Positions 20,598 through 30,525 of a DNA stretch of 64,000 nucleotides are shown in pieces (the stretch's first letter is position 1; each line of letters begins with the position of its first letter). The stretch spans positions 1,116,001 through 1,180,000 of the forward strand of contig NZ_FPCI01000002.1 in NCBI RefSeq assembly GCF_900116385.1. Reading direction: 5' to 3'. The position numbers and the translations under genes were made by a program. This DNA is from Pseudoxanthomonas sp. YR558 (GTDB taxonomy: Bacteria; Pseudomonadota; Gammaproteobacteria; Xanthomonadales; Xanthomonadaceae). The notes beneath the pieces are model-generated. The model saw only the letters and a list, made by a program, of their open reading frames with translations. It was not told the DNA's origin and did no database searches.

Positions 20598-20622
20598 TAC
20601 CCAGTTCACCAACCGTTACAAT
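20593..20622 (+). promoter_or_regulatory. putative sigma70 promoter of the nuo operon
   Basis: TTTACT (20593-20598), 18-nt spacer, TACAAT (20617-20622). Transcription would begin near 20629, about 240 nt before nuoA. Confidence 0.6.
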
Positions 20623-20871
20623 CTCGTCGATTCATCGGGCGCCCGGTACGTGTTGCGGAAGGGGGCCCGCGGAGGGTGGATCGGCGCGGTACGCGCCGGT
20701 ACGCCAAGGTGGATGTGCCGTCGGGCTCCGGGCCGTGCGGAAGTCCCGATGCCCCTGCGCCGCTGGCCAGGGCCGCGGCGAACGCCGGGCCCCGGTTGAT
20801 GGCGCGAGCCCCGTTCAGGCCCGGACGCAGTCGCATGCGGTCGGGCGGAAAGGACAAGAAGAGACAAGCGA

Positions 20872-21228
20872 GTGCTGGCCAATTACCTGCCCACCCTGTT
20901 GTTCCTGATCGTCGCCACCGGCATCGGCATCGCGCTGATGGTGGTCGGACGGTTCCTCGGCCCCCGCCGTCCGGACGCGCAGAAGCTGTCGCCGTACGAG
21001 TGCGGCTTCGAGGCTTTCGAAGACGCGCGCATGAAGTTCGACGTGCGCTACTACCTGATCGCCATCCAGTTCATCGTCTTCGATCTGGAAATCATCTTCA
21101 TCGTTCCGTGGACGCTGGTGTTCCAGGAGCTGGGTCCGCGTGCGTTGGTCACGATGGGTCTGTTCGTGGGCATGCTGTTCCTCGGCTTCATTTACGTTTG
21201 GAAGAAGGGAGCGCTCGAATGGGAGTGA
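20872..21228 (+). CDS. nuoA: NADH-quinone oxidoreductase subunit A
   Basis: A 118-residue membrane subunit of complex I near the quinone chamber. Three transmembrane helices; the conserved loop [28 protein letters not shown] region sits between helices 1 and 2. It uses a GTG start with AAGAAGAGA upstream. First gene of the 14-gene nuo operon; its last 10 nt overlap nuoB. Confidence 0.96.
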   Translation: MLANYLPTLLFLIVATGIGIALMVVGRFLGPRRPDAQKLSPYECGFEAFEDARMKFDVRYYLIAIQFIVFDLEIIFIVPWTLVFQELGPRALVTMGLFVGMLFLGFIYVWKKGALEWE

Positions 21229-21773
21229 TCCAGACCGTCGACCGTCTGATGAACAACCCGATCCCGGAAGGGCGGGTGGACGACATCCTGCGCCCCGAGG
21301 GCGACAATCCGCTGCTGGAAAAGGGCTACGTGACCACCAGCGTCGACGCGCTGATGAACTGGGCGCGTACCGGCTCGATGTGGCCGATGACGTTCGGCCT
21401 GGCCTGCTGCGCGGTCGAGATGATGCATGCCGGCACCTCGCGCCTGGACCTGGACCGCTACGGCGTGGTGTTCCGCCCGTCGCCGCGCCAGTCCGACGTG
21501 ATGATCGTCGCCGGCACCCTGGTCAACAAGATGGCCCCGGCGCTGCGCAAGGTCTACGACCAGATGCCCGACCCGAAGTGGGTGATCTCGATGGGCAGCT
21601 GCGCCAATGGCGGCGGCTACTACCACTACTCGTACTCGGTGGTCCGTGGTTGCGACCGCATCGTGCCCGTGGACGTCTACGTGCCCGGTTGCCCGCCCAC
21701 GGCCGAAGCGCTGGTGTACGGCATCCTGCAGTTGCAGAAGAAGATCTGGCGCACGCAGACCATCGCGCGCTGA
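21219..21773 (+). CDS. nuoB: NADH-quinone oxidoreductase subunit B
   Basis: A 184-residue hydrophilic subunit carrying the terminal 4Fe-4S cluster N2 that donates electrons to ubiquinone. The four ligands are adjacent C63-C64 (LACCAVEMM), C128 (GSCAN) and C158 (VPGCPP). The ATG at 21219 overlaps nuoA by 10 nt; a longer frame reaching back to 20556 is non-coding leader. Confidence 0.97.
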   Translation: MGVIQTVDRLMNNPIPEGRVDDILRPEGDNPLLEKGYVTTSVDALMNWARTGSMWPMTFGLACCAVEMMHAGTSRLDLDRYGVVFRPSPRQSDVMIVAGTLVNKMAPALRKVYDQMPDPKWVISMGSCANGGGYYHYSYSVVRGCDRIVPVDVYVPGCPPTAEALVYGILQLQKKIWRTQTIAR

Positions 21774-21815
21774 TACGTCTCTCCCCCGTTCCCTTTCTAG
21801 AGCACGCCACGCCCC

Positions 21816-22541
21816 ATGGCTGAGCAAGCTGCAAACTTCACCGACCAGTTGCGCGCGCGTTTCGCCGACGCGACGGTCAGCGTCGCCGAGCCGCGCGGCG
21901 AAGTCACCCTGGAAGTGCCGTCGGCATCGTGGCACGCCGTCGCGCTCGCGTTGCGCGACGAATTCGGCTTCGAGCAGGCCGTCGACGTCAGCGGCGTGGA
22001 CTACCTGGGTTACGGCAGCGCCGAGTGGGATACCGCGGACGTGTCGTCCGAGGGCTTCAGCCGCGGCGTCGAAGGCTTCGGCCCGGGTCGCTTCAGCTGG
22101 GAACAGCGTCCGCGCGACGCCGCCCGACCGAACCGTTTCGCCGTGGTCCTGCACCTGTTGTCGTACCAGCACAACCGTCGTGTCCGCGTGCGCTGCTTCG
22201 CGCCCGACGATGGCCTGCCGGTGGTGGCATCGGTGTCCGACGTGTGGCCGGGCCTGAACTGGTTCGAGCGCGAAGCGTTCGACCTGTACGGCATCATCTT
22301 CGAAGGCCATCCGGACCTGCGCCGCATCCTGACCGACTACGGTTTCGTCGGTCATCCGTTCCGCAAGGACTTCCCTTTGATCGGCAACGTCGAAGTGCGT
22401 TACGACGAAGAGAAGAAGCGCGTGGTGTACGAACCGGTCACCTCGGTCGAGCCGCGCGTCGGCGTGCCGCGCGTGATCCGCGACGACGCGCGCTACCAGA
22501 CCGCCGCCGGCGAAGCCGCGGCGCGTGAGGGCAAGGCATGA
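21816..22541 (+). CDS. nuoC: NADH-quinone oxidoreductase subunit C
   Basis: A 241-residue subunit (30 kDa family) of the peripheral arm. The family signature is [33 protein letters not shown] sequence at about 145-172. NuoC and NuoD are separate genes here, unlike the E. coli NuoCD fusion. nuoD begins at the overlapping ATGA (22538-22541). Confidence 0.96.
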   Translation: MAEQAANFTDQLRARFADATVSVAEPRGEVTLEVPSASWHAVALALRDEFGFEQAVDVSGVDYLGYGSAEWDTADVSSEGFSRGVEGFGPGRFSWEQRPRDAARPNRFAVVLHLLSYQHNRRVRVRCFAPDDGLPVVASVSDVWPGLNWFEREAFDLYGIIFEGHPDLRRILTDYGFVGHPFRKDFPLIGNVEVRYDEEKKRVVYEPVTSVEPRVGVPRVIRDDARYQTAAGEAAAREGKA

Positions 22542-23842
22542 GCAATCCGCAATCCGGCACCGCGTTCGCCAGCAACCCTGCCGAAGCCAAGCAGGAAATC
22601 CGCAACTACACGTTGAACTTCGGTCCGCAGCATCCGGCCGCGCACGGCGTGCTGCGCCTGATCCTGGAAATGGACGGCGAGACGATCGTCCGCGCCGATC
22701 CGCACGTCGGTCTGCTGCACCGGGGTACCGAAAAGCTGGCCGAGTCCAAGCCGTTCAACCAGTCGATCGGCTACATGGATCGCTTGGACTACGTGTCGAT
22801 GATGTGCAACGAGCACGCCTACGTGCGCGCCATCGAGACCCTGATGGGCATCGAAGCGCCGGAGCGTGCACAGTACATCCGCACGATGTTCGACGAGATC
22901 ACCCGCATCCTGAACCATCTGATGTGGATCGGCTCCAACGCGCTCGACCTCGGCGCGATGGCGGTCATGCTGTACGCGTTCCGCGAACGCGAAGAGCTGA
23001 TGGACTGCTACGAAGCGGTCAGTGGCGCGCGCATGCACGCGGCGTACTACCGTCCCGGCGGCGTCTACCGCGACCTGCCGGACCGCATGCCGAAGTACAA
23101 GGAATCGCCGTGGCGCAAGGGCAAGGCCCTGGCCCACTTCAACCAGGCGCGCGAGGGTTCGCTGCTCGACTTCCTGGAAGATTTCACCAACGAGTTTCCC
23201 AAGCGCGTCGACGAATACGAGACGTTGCTGACCGACAACCGCATCTGGAAGCAGCGCACCGTCGGCATCGGCGTGGTCTCGCCGGAGCAGGCGCGCGCGC
23301 TGGGCATGACCGGTGCGATGCTGCGCGGTTCGGGCATCGCGTGGGACCTGCGCAAGAAACAGCCGTACGCGAAGTACGACGTGGTCGATTTCGACATCCC
23401 CGTCGGCGTCAACGGCGACTGCTACGACCGCTACCTGGTCCGCGTCGCCGAAATGCGCCAGTCCAACCGCATCATCCAGCAGTGCGTGAAGTGGCTGAAG
23501 GCCAACCCCGGCCCGGTCATGGTGCAGAACTTCAAGGTCGCTCCGCCCTCCCGCGAGGAGATGAAGGACGACATGGAAGCACTGATCCATCACTTCAAGC
23601 TCTTCAGCGAAGGCTACTGCGTACCGGCCGGCGAAACCTATGCCGCGGTCGAAGCGCCGAAGGGCGAATTCGGCTGCTACCTGGTGTCCGACGGTGCCAA
23701 CAAACCGTTCCGCGTGAAGCTTCGCGCACCGGGCTTCGCGCACCTGTCCTCGATGGACGAAATCGTGCGCGGCCACATGCTCCCCGACGTCGTCGCGATG
23801 ATCGGTACCTATGATCTTGTCTTTGGTGAGGTGGACCGATGA
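22538..23842 (+). CDS. nuoD: NADH-quinone oxidoreductase subunit D
   Basis: A 434-residue subunit (49 kDa family), related to the large subunit of NiFe hydrogenases and lining the quinone site with NuoB. Visible signatures: [15 protein letters not shown] near the N-terminus (quinone-site His region), [12 protein letters not shown], and the C-terminal VFGEVDR. It ends in an ATGA overlap with nuoE. Confidence 0.97.
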   Translation: MSNPQSGTAFASNPAEAKQEIRNYTLNFGPQHPAAHGVLRLILEMDGETIVRADPHVGLLHRGTEKLAESKPFNQSIGYMDRLDYVSMMCNEHAYVRAIETLMGIEAPERAQYIRTMFDEITRILNHLMWIGSNALDLGAMAVMLYAFREREELMDCYEAVSGARMHAAYYRPGGVYRDLPDRMPKYKESPWRKGKALAHFNQAREGSLLDFLEDFTNEFPKRVDEYETLLTDNRIWKQRTVGIGVVSPEQARALGMTGAMLRGSGIAWDLRKKQPYAKYDVVDFDIPVGVNGDCYDRYLVRVAEMRQSNRIIQQCVKWLKANPGPVMVQNFKVAPPSREEMKDDMEALIHHFKLFSEGYCVPAGETYAAVEAPKGEFGCYLVSDGANKPFRVKLRAPGFAHLSSMDEIVRGHMLPDVVAMIGTYDLVFGEVDR

Positions 23843-24366
23843 GGGCCACGGGTAATTTCGAGGCGGCGCAGAACGTCGATCCGCTGGTGGCGTTGAGCGA
23901 CAAGACGCGCGCGCACATCGATCATTGGCTGACCAAGTTCCCGCCGGACCGCAAGCGCTCCGCGGTGCTGCAGGGCCTGCATGCCGCGCAGGAGCAGAAC
24001 GAAGGTTGGCTGACCGACGAGCTGATCGCCGCCGTAGCCAAGTATCTCGACCTGCCGCCGGTGTGGGCCTACGAGGTCGCCAGCTTCTATTCGATGTTCG
24101 AGACCGAGAAGGTCGGCCGCAACAACGTGGCCTTCTGCACCAACATCAGCTGCTGGCTCAACGGTGCCCAGGACCTGGTCGCGCATGCCGAGAAGAAGCT
24201 CGGCTGCAAGCTCGGCGAATCCACCGCCGACGGCCGCGTGTACCTGAAGCGCGAAGAAGAGTGCGTGGCCGCGTGCTGCGGCGCGCCGGTGGTCGTGATC
24301 AACGGCCACTACCACGAGAATCTCACGCCGGCGAAGGTCGACGAGCTGCTGGACGGGCTGGAGTAA
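23839..24366 (+). CDS. nuoE: NADH-quinone oxidoreductase subunit E
   Basis: A 175-residue thioredoxin-like 2Fe-2S subunit (24 kDa family, cluster N1a) beside NuoF. Ligands fit C100, C105, C142 and C146; an additional C147 follows directly ([10 protein letters not shown] where many relatives have a single Cys and Gly), a small departure. Its start overlaps the nuoD stop; nuoF starts 4 nt after its stop. Confidence 0.95.
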   Translation: MRATGNFEAAQNVDPLVALSDKTRAHIDHWLTKFPPDRKRSAVLQGLHAAQEQNEGWLTDELIAAVAKYLDLPPVWAYEVASFYSMFETEKVGRNNVAFCTNISCWLNGAQDLVAHAEKKLGCKLGESTADGRVYLKREEECVAACCGAPVVVINGHYHENLTPAKVDELLDGLE

Positions 24367-24370
24367 GCGC

Positions 24371-25741
24371 ATGGCAGGCCATTCCCACTATTCCGAAGGC
24401 TACGGCCCGGTCGGCCCTGCTCCGAAAGAGCATCAGGCCGTCTACACCACGCTGCATTTCGACAAGCCGTGGTCGTACGAGAACTACCTGAAGACCGGCG
24501 GCTACGCCGCGCTGCGCAAGATCATCGAAGAGAAGATCCCGCCGGCCGACGTCGTCGAGATGGTCAAGCAATCCGGCCTGCGCGGCCGTGGCGGCGCGGG
24601 CTTCCCGACCGGCCTGAAGTGGAGCTTCATGCCCAAGGGCGACATGCAGAAGTACATCCTCTGCAATTCGGATGAATCCGAGCCGGGCACCGCTAAGGAC
24701 CGCGACATCCTGCGCTACAACCCGCATGCGGTGATCGAAGGCATGGCGATCGCCTGCTACGCCACCGGTTCGACCGTGGGCTACAACTACCTGCGCGGCG
24801 AATTCCACCACGAGCCCTTCGAGCACCTGGAAGAAGCGACCGCGGAAGCCTACAAGCACGGGTGGCTGGGCAAGAACATCCTCGGCTCCGGCGTGGACAT
24901 CGACCTGTACAACGCGCTCGGCGCGGGCGCCTACATTTGCGGCGAAGAAACCGCGCTGATGGAGTCGCTGGAAGGCAAGAAGGGCCAGCCGCGCTTCAAG
25001 CCGCCGTTCCCGGCCAACTTCGGCCTGTACGGCAAGCCGACCACGATCAACAACACCGAGACCTATGCGTCGGTGCCGGCGATCGTGCGCAATGGCGCCG
25101 AGTGGTTCATGAGCCTCGGCAAGCCGAACAACGGCGGCTGCAAGATCTTCTCGGTCTCCGGCCACGTCGCACGTCCGGGCAACCATGAGATCCGCCTGGG
25201 TACCTCGTTCGCCGACCTCCTGGAGCTTTGCGGCGGCATGCGCGAAGGCCGCAAGCTCAAGGCGGTCATCCCGGGCGGCTCCTCGATGCCGGTGCTGCCG
25301 GGCGAGGTGATGATGGGCCTGACGATGGACTACGACAGCATCCAGAAGGCCGGTTCCGGTCTGGGTTCGGGTGCCGTGGTCGTAATGGACGACACCACCT
25401 GCATGGTGCGTGCGTGCCAGCGCATCGCGCGCTTCTACTTCAAGGAAAGCTGCGGCCAGTGCACGCCGTGCCGTGAAGGCACCGGCTGGATGTACCGCAT
25501 GCTGACCCGCGTGGCCGAGCACAAGGCCACGATCGAAGACCTGCAGACGCTGCGTGCGGCGGCGGGTCAGATCGAAGGCCATACCATCTGCGCGTTCGGC
25601 GAAGCCGCCGCGTGGCCGGTGCAGGGCATGCTGCGCCACTTCTGGCACGAATTCGAATACGCGATCGTCAACAAGCGTTTCCTCGTCGATGACGAGCGGG
25701 ACGGCAAGGTGGTCCGTTCCAACCTGGAGGTGGCCGCGTGA
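24371..25741 (+). CDS. nuoF: NADH-quinone oxidoreductase subunit F
   Basis: A 456-residue subunit (51 kDa family) that oxidises NADH, holding FMN and cluster N3. The NADH/FMN glycine loop is [10 protein letters not shown] (72-81), followed by [11 protein letters not shown]. The N3 cluster ligands are C361, C364, C367 (SCGQCTPC) and C407. It ends in GTGA, shared with the nuoG start. Confidence 0.97.
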   Translation: MAGHSHYSEGYGPVGPAPKEHQAVYTTLHFDKPWSYENYLKTGGYAALRKIIEEKIPPADVVEMVKQSGLRGRGGAGFPTGLKWSFMPKGDMQKYILCNSDESEPGTAKDRDILRYNPHAVIEGMAIACYATGSTVGYNYLRGEFHHEPFEHLEEATAEAYKHGWLGKNILGSGVDIDLYNALGAGAYICGEETALMESLEGKKGQPRFKPPFPANFGLYGKPTTINNTETYASVPAIVRNGAEWFMSLGKPNNGGCKIFSVSGHVARPGNHEIRLGTSFADLLELCGGMREGRKLKAVIPGGSSMPVLPGEVMMGLTMDYDSIQKAGSGLGSGAVVVMDDTTCMVRACQRIARFYFKESCGQCTPCREGTGWMYRMLTRVAEHKATIEDLQTLRAAAGQIEGHTICAFGEAAAWPVQGMLRHFWHEFEYAIVNKRFLVDDERDGKVVRSNLEVAA

Positions 25742-27972
25742 GTGCGCAGCCCGTGAATCCCAACCTGCCGCCCGACCACGTCACCGTCTTCATCGACGGA
25801 CAGGAGTTGGCCGCGCCCAAGGGTTCGATGATCATCCAGGCGGCCGACAAGGCCGGCATACCGATCCCGCGCTTCTGCTACCACGAGAAGCTGCCGATCG
25901 CGGCCAACTGCCGCATGTGCCTGGTGGAAGTCGAGAAGATGCCGAAGCCGGCGCCGGCCTGCGCCACGCCGGTGATGGATGGCATGAAGATCGCCACGCG
26001 CAGCGACAAGGCGTTGAAGTCGCAGCGCAACGTGATGGAATTCCTGCTGATCAACCACCCGCTGGACTGCCCGATCTGCGACCAGGGCGGCGAATGCGAG
26101 CTGCAGGACCTGTCGCTTGGCTACGGCCGTTCGGTCAGCCGCTTCCAGGAACGCAAACGCGTGGTGCCGGACGAGGACATCGGTCCGCTGGTCGCCACCG
26201 AGATGACCCGCTGCATCCAGTGCACGCGCTGCGTGCGCTTCACCGCGGACGTCGCCGGCACGTATGAGCTGGGTGGCATGTACCGCGGCGAGAACCTGCA
26301 GATCGGCACCTACGATGGCAAGCCGCTGACCACCGAGATTTCCGGCAACGTCATCGACGTCTGTCCGGTGGGCGCGCTGACCAACAAGGTGTTCCAGTTC
26401 CGCGCCCGTCCGTGGGAACTGATCGCACGCGAATCCATCGGCTTCCACGACGCGATGGGCTCCAACGTGTTCCACCACGCCCGTCGTGGCCAGGTGCTGC
26501 GCACCGTGCCGCGCGAGAACGAGGCGGTCAACGAGTGCTGGTTGTCGGATCGCGACCGCTATTCGCATCAGGGTCTGTACGCCGAGGACCGCGCGGTGAA
26601 GCCGCTGCAGAAGGTCAACGGCGAGTGGCGAGAAGTCTCCTGGGCCGAAGGCCTGTCCGCCGCCGCCGAGATCCTGCGCGCGAACCGCGGCGACAGCCTT
26701 GGCGTGCTGGTGCACCCGGCGGTGTCGAACGAGGAGGGCGGCCTGCTGGCGAAGCTGGCCGAAGGCCTCGGTACCGGCAACCTGGACCACCGCATCAACA
26801 ATCGCGACTTCTCCGACGGCGCCGTCGCCGAGCCGTTCGCGCTGCCGCTGGCGGAGATCGAGCAGGCCGACGTCATCGTGCTGTTCGGCACCAACGTGCG
26901 CCACGAATTGCCGCTGCTGCACCAGCGCATCCGCAAGGCCGTCCGCAAGGGCGCCAAGGTGCATGTGGTCAATCCGGTCGATTTCGATTTCGCCTTCAGC
27001 GTGGCCGGCAAGCACATCGTCGCGCCGTCGCAGCTGGGCGGCGCCCTCAATGACGCCGCGTTGCGCGATGTCGCGAAAGGCGCCAACCGCACTGTCGTGC
27101 TGGTCGGCGGGATCGTCGAGAACCATCCGCAGGCCGCTGCGCTGCGCGCCGCCGCCGGCGAGTTCGCTGGCGCGACGGGCGCCTCGCTGTGCCGCATCCC
27201 GCAGGGCGCCAATGCTGTCGGCCTGGCGCGCCACGGTGTGCTGCCGAGCGCTCGCGACGTGGCCGGCATGTTCGCCGAGCCGCGCAACGCCTACGTCATC
27301 TACGGGATCGAGCCGGGCCTGGATTTCGCCGATACGCCGGCTGCTACCAAGGCGCTGGCTTCGTCGAAGGTCGTGGCGTTCAGCCACTTCGCCTGCAAGT
27401 CCACGCGCGACGTGGCCGACGTGATCCTGCCGATCGGCGCACTGCCGGAAATCGAGGCCACGCTGACCAATCTCGATGGAAAGAACCAGCATACGCAGGC
27501 CTCCGGCAAGCTGCCGGGCGAAGCGCGTGAAGGTTGGAAGGTCCTGCGTGCCCTGGGTGGCGAGCTGCAGTTGGCCGGTTTCGAGTTTGCCGACGCCGCA
27601 GGGATGCGCGACGCAATCGCGCATCTGAAGACGGTCTCCGTCGCCAAGTCCGCGGCTCCCGCGGCGCAAGGGCAAGGTCTGGAACTCGCAGTCAGCGCCG
27701 CGATCTATCGCACGGACGGCACGGTCCGCCGCGCCGAAGCGTTGCAGGCGCATCCGTTGAATGTCGGCGCGCGCATCGTGCTCAACCCGGCCGACGCGCA
27801 GGCCGCCGGCGTGGCCGATGGCCAGGTCGCGAAGGTCGGCAACGGGATCGGTACCGCGGCGCTGCCGGTGGTGGTCGATGCCCGCGTCGCGGCGGGTGCG
27901 GCCTGGATCGAAAGTGGCTACGGCGCCACGGCCCCCCTGGGTGCCGGACGCGTGACGGTGGTGAGCGCATGA
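25738..27972 (+). CDS. nuoG: NADH-quinone oxidoreductase subunit G
   Basis: A 744-residue subunit (75 kDa family) carrying the electron wire. N-terminal 2Fe-2S ligands C47, C58, C61 and C75; the His-Cys3 4Fe-4S cluster H107, C111, C114 and C120 ([14 protein letters not shown]); then [10 protein letters not shown] with the fourth Cys in DVCPVGAL for another 4Fe-4S. The rest is the molybdopterin-oxidoreductase-like domain without a catalytic role. GTG start overlapping nuoF. Confidence 0.96.
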   Translation: MSAQPVNPNLPPDHVTVFIDGQELAAPKGSMIIQAADKAGIPIPRFCYHEKLPIAANCRMCLVEVEKMPKPAPACATPVMDGMKIATRSDKALKSQRNVMEFLLINHPLDCPICDQGGECELQDLSLGYGRSVSRFQERKRVVPDEDIGPLVATEMTRCIQCTRCVRFTADVAGTYELGGMYRGENLQIGTYDGKPLTTEISGNVIDVCPVGALTNKVFQFRARPWELIARESIGFHDAMGSNVFHHARRGQVLRTVPRENEAVNECWLSDRDRYSHQGLYAEDRAVKPLQKVNGEWREVSWAEGLSAAAEILRANRGDSLGVLVHPAVSNEEGGLLAKLAEGLGTGNLDHRINNRDFSDGAVAEPFALPLAEIEQADVIVLFGTNVRHELPLLHQRIRKAVRKGAKVHVVNPVDFDFAFSVAGKHIVAPSQLGGALNDAALRDVAKGANRTVVLVGGIVENHPQAAALRAAAGEFAGATGASLCRIPQGANAVGLARHGVLPSARDVAGMFAEPRNAYVIYGIEPGLDFADTPAATKALASSKVVAFSHFACKSTRDVADVILPIGALPEIEATLTNLDGKNQHTQASGKLPGEAREGWKVLRALGGELQLAGFEFADAAGMRDAIAHLKTVSVAKSAAPAAQGQGLELAVSAAIYRTDGTVRRAEALQAHPLNVGARIVLNPADAQAAGVADGQVAKVGNGIGTAALPVVVDARVAAGAAWIESGYGATAPLGAGRVTVVSA

Positions 27973-29060
27973 ACGAACTGTTGATCAACGCCGTCGGCCC
28001 CCTGCGCGAGTGGTTCTTCGGGCTGGGCGACATCGGCATGGTGTTGTGGATCGTGCTGAAGATCCTGGTGGTCGCCATGCCGGTGATCATCTCGGTCGCG
28101 TTCTACGTGGTCTGGGAACGCAAGCTGATCGGCTGGATGCACGTGCGCCACGGGCCGATGTACGTGGGCATGGGCATCTTCCAGGCCTTCGCCGACGTCT
28201 TCAAACTGCTGTTCAAGGAAATCATCCAGCCCAGCAGCGCGCAGAAGGCGATGTACGTGATCGCGCCGCTGATCGTGCTCGCACCGGCGTTCGCCGCGTG
28301 GGCGGTGGTGCCGTTCGACTATCAACTGGTGCTGTCCAACGCCAATGCCGGCTTGTTGTATCTGCTGGCGATGACCTCGTTGGGCGTGTACGGCATCATC
28401 ATCGCCGGCTGGGCGTCCAACTCGAAGTACGCGTTCCTGGGTGCGATGCGCTCCGCTGCGCAGGTCGTCAGTTACGAGATCGCGATGGGCTTCGCGCTGG
28501 TGGGCGTGCTGATCGCCGCCGGCAGCCTGAACCTGACCGACATCGTCATGGCCCAGGCCGGCAACGCGGGCCCGTTCGAGTGGTTCTGGTTCCCGCTGTT
28601 CCCGCTGTTCATCGTGTACTGGGTGTCCGGCGTGGCAGAGACCAACCGCTCTCCGTTCGACGTGGTGGAAGGCGAGTCGGAGATCGTGGCCGGCCACATG
28701 GTGGAGTACTCCGGTGCGGCATTCGCGCTGTTCTTCCTGGCCGAGTACGCCAACATGATCCTGGTCAGCTTCCTGATCTCGATCTTCTTCGTCGGTGGCT
28801 GGCTCAGCCCGCTGCAGGGCCTGATTACCGCCGACGTGTCGCCGTGGGTCAACTGGATCTGGACGGGTGGCTGGCCGTGGCTGCTGCTGAAGGTGTTGTT
28901 CTTCGCCAGCGCCTACATCTGGTTCCGCGCCAGCTTCCCGCGCTATCGCTATGACCAGATCATGCGACTGGGCTGGAAGGTGTTCATTCCGCTGACGATC
29001 TTCTGGATCGCGGTGACGGCGTTGTTGGTGTTCTTCGGCGTGTTCGAGAAGGGTGTGTAA
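27969..29060 (+). CDS. nuoH: NADH-quinone oxidoreductase subunit H
   Basis: A 363-residue membrane subunit with about eight helices that joins the two arms and forms much of the quinone entry. Conserved signatures are [28 protein letters not shown] and [20 protein letters not shown]. The ATG overlaps the nuoG stop (27969-27972); the frame reaching back to 27534 is an out-of-frame extension through nuoG. Confidence 0.96.
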   Translation: MNELLINAVGPLREWFFGLGDIGMVLWIVLKILVVAMPVIISVAFYVVWERKLIGWMHVRHGPMYVGMGIFQAFADVFKLLFKEIIQPSSAQKAMYVIAPLIVLAPAFAAWAVVPFDYQLVLSNANAGLLYLLAMTSLGVYGIIIAGWASNSKYAFLGAMRSAAQVVSYEIAMGFALVGVLIAAGSLNLTDIVMAQAGNAGPFEWFWFPLFPLFIVYWVSGVAETNRSPFDVVEGESEIVAGHMVEYSGAAFALFFLAEYANMILVSFLISIFFVGGWLSPLQGLITADVSPWVNWIWTGGWPWLLLKVLFFASAYIWFRASFPRYRYDQIMRLGWKVFIPLTIFWIAVTALLVFFGVFEKGV

Positions 29061-29063
29061 GAC

Positions 29064-29552
29064 ATGAGCAACGTTGTGCACTACTTCAAGAGCCTGATGC
29101 TGCTGGAGCTGCTCCAGGGCCTGTGGCTGACGCTGAAGTACACCTTCAAGCCGAAGTACACGCTGATGTACCCGATGGAGAAGTTCCCGCAGTCGCCGCG
29201 CTTCCGCGGCTTGCACGCGCTGCGCCGCTATCCGAACGGCGAAGAACGCTGCATCGCCTGCAAACTGTGCGAAGCGGTGTGTCCTGCGCTGGCGATCACC
29301 ATCGATTCGGCCCCGCGCGAGGACGGCACGCGCCGCACCACGCGCTACGACATCGATCTGTTCAAGTGCATCTATTGCGGCTTCTGCGAAGAGAGCTGCC
29401 CGGTGGACTCGATCGTGGAAACGCACGTGCTGGAGTACCACTTCGACAAGCGCGGGCAGAACATCGTCACCAAGCCGCAGCTGCTGGCGATCGGAGACCG
29501 GCTGGAAGCCGAGATCGCCGAGCGCCGCGCCGCCGACGCCGCCTTCCGTTGA
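29064..29552 (+). CDS. nuoI: NADH-quinone oxidoreductase subunit I
   Basis: A 162-residue ferredoxin-like subunit with two 4Fe-4S clusters (N6a and N6b). The ligand sets are C63-x2-C66-x2-C69-x3-C73 and C102-x2-C105-x2-C108-x3-C112, both complete. An amphipathic N-terminal helix should sit on the membrane. It follows nuoH by 3 nt. Confidence 0.97.
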   Translation: MSNVVHYFKSLMLLELLQGLWLTLKYTFKPKYTLMYPMEKFPQSPRFRGLHALRRYPNGEERCIACKLCEAVCPALAITIDSAPREDGTRRTTRYDIDLFKCIYCGFCEESCPVDSIVETHVLEYHFDKRGQNIVTKPQLLAIGDRLEAEIAERRAADAAFR

Positions 29553-29562
29553 GGTCTGAAGC

Positions 29563-30216
29563 ATGGATTGGGTCCTGATCAGTTTCTACGCCTTCGCCAC
29601 CGTCGCGGTCATCGCCGCCGGCGCGGTGATCAGCGTGCGCAACCCGGTGCATGCCGTGCTGTGCCTCATCCTGACGTTCTTCTCGGTAGCCTGCACATGG
29701 CTGCTGGTGGGCGCCGAGTTCCTGGGCGTCGCCCTGATCCTCGTCTACGTGGGCGCGGTGATGGTGCTGTTCCTGTTCGTGGTGATGATGCTGGACATCG
29801 ACATCGTGAAGATCCGCGAGGGCTGGGTGAAGTTCCTGCCCATCGGCCTGCTGGTGGCTGTGGTGATGCTGGGTCAGATGCTGGTGCTGATCGGCATCAA
29901 GGCGCGCACCGCCACGCCGTTCCCGGATAACGCCGCTTCCGCTGCCGCCGACGTTTCGAACACGGCCTGGTTGGCGCGCTCGCTGTTCACCGAGTTCCTG
30001 CTGCCGTTCGAATTCGCCGCCGTCATCCTGACCGTGGCCGTCGTGGCCGCCGTCATGCTGACGTTGCGCAAGCGCACGGGCAACAAGACGCAGGACCCGG
30101 CGGAGCAGTCGCGGGTCAAGGCCAGCGACCGCATCCGCATGGTGTCGATGCCGGCCGAGAAGCCGGTGCGCGAAGTGCCGGCCAGCGCGCCGGTGGAAGG
30201 GGAGGGCAAGGCATGA
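29563..30216 (+). CDS. nuoJ: NADH-quinone oxidoreductase subunit J
   Basis: A 217-residue membrane subunit with five helices. The segment [31 protein letters not shown] holds the pi-bulge helix region (ND6 family). A charged C-terminal tail of about 45 residues extends beyond the last helix. nuoK starts at the overlapping ATGA. Confidence 0.94.
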   Translation: MDWVLISFYAFATVAVIAAGAVISVRNPVHAVLCLILTFFSVACTWLLVGAEFLGVALILVYVGAVMVLFLFVVMMLDIDIVKIREGWVKFLPIGLLVAVVMLGQMLVLIGIKARTATPFPDNAASAAADVSNTAWLARSLFTEFLLPFEFAAVILTVAVVAAVMLTLRKRTGNKTQDPAEQSRVKASDRIRMVSMPAEKPVREVPASAPVEGEGKA

Positions 30217-30518
30217 TTTCCGTAGGCCACTTGCTGGCGCTGGGTGCGGTGCTGTTCTGCATCAGCCTGGCCGGCATCTTCCTCAATCGGAAGAACGTCA
30301 TCGTCCTGCTGATGTCGATCGAACTGATGCTGCTGTCGGTCAACATCAACTTCGTCGCGTTCTCGCGGGAGCTGGGCGACGCCGCCGGGCAGATCTTCGT
30401 GTTCTTCATCCTCACCGTGGCCGCAGCCGAGGCCGCGATCGGCCTGGCGATCCTGGTCACCCTGTTCCGCACCCGGCGCACGATCAACGTGGCCGAAGTC
30501 GATACGCTCAAAGGCTGA
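30213..30518 (+). CDS. nuoK: NADH-quinone oxidoreductase subunit K
   Basis: A 101-residue three-helix subunit (ND4L/MrpC family) of the proton-translocating arm. The conserved membrane glutamates appear in [11 protein letters not shown] and [13 protein letters not shown]. Starts within the nuoJ stop; nuoL follows 7 nt later. Confidence 0.95.
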   Translation: MISVGHLLALGAVLFCISLAGIFLNRKNVIVLLMSIELMLLSVNINFVAFSRELGDAAGQIFVFFILTVAAAEAAIGLAILVTLFRTRRTINVAEVDTLKG

Positions 30519-30525
30519 TGCACCG

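Larger units (their letters stand above)
20558..20871 (+). other. non-coding nuo promoter and leader region
   Basis: This 314-nt stretch lies between the tRNA-Leu terminator and the nuoA GTG. Open frames cross it in several phases but look like high-GC by-products. It holds a good promoter at 20593-20622 and a palindromic operator-like site overlapping its -35; the remaining roughly 240 nt would be a long GC-rich nuo 5' leader. No riboswitch or leader peptide was recognised in it. Confidence 0.6.

Noticed and set aside
20556..21218. Upstream extension of the nuoB frame
   Set aside because: It runs through the nuo leader and nuoA out of frame; the NuoB family N-terminus fits the ATG at 21219.
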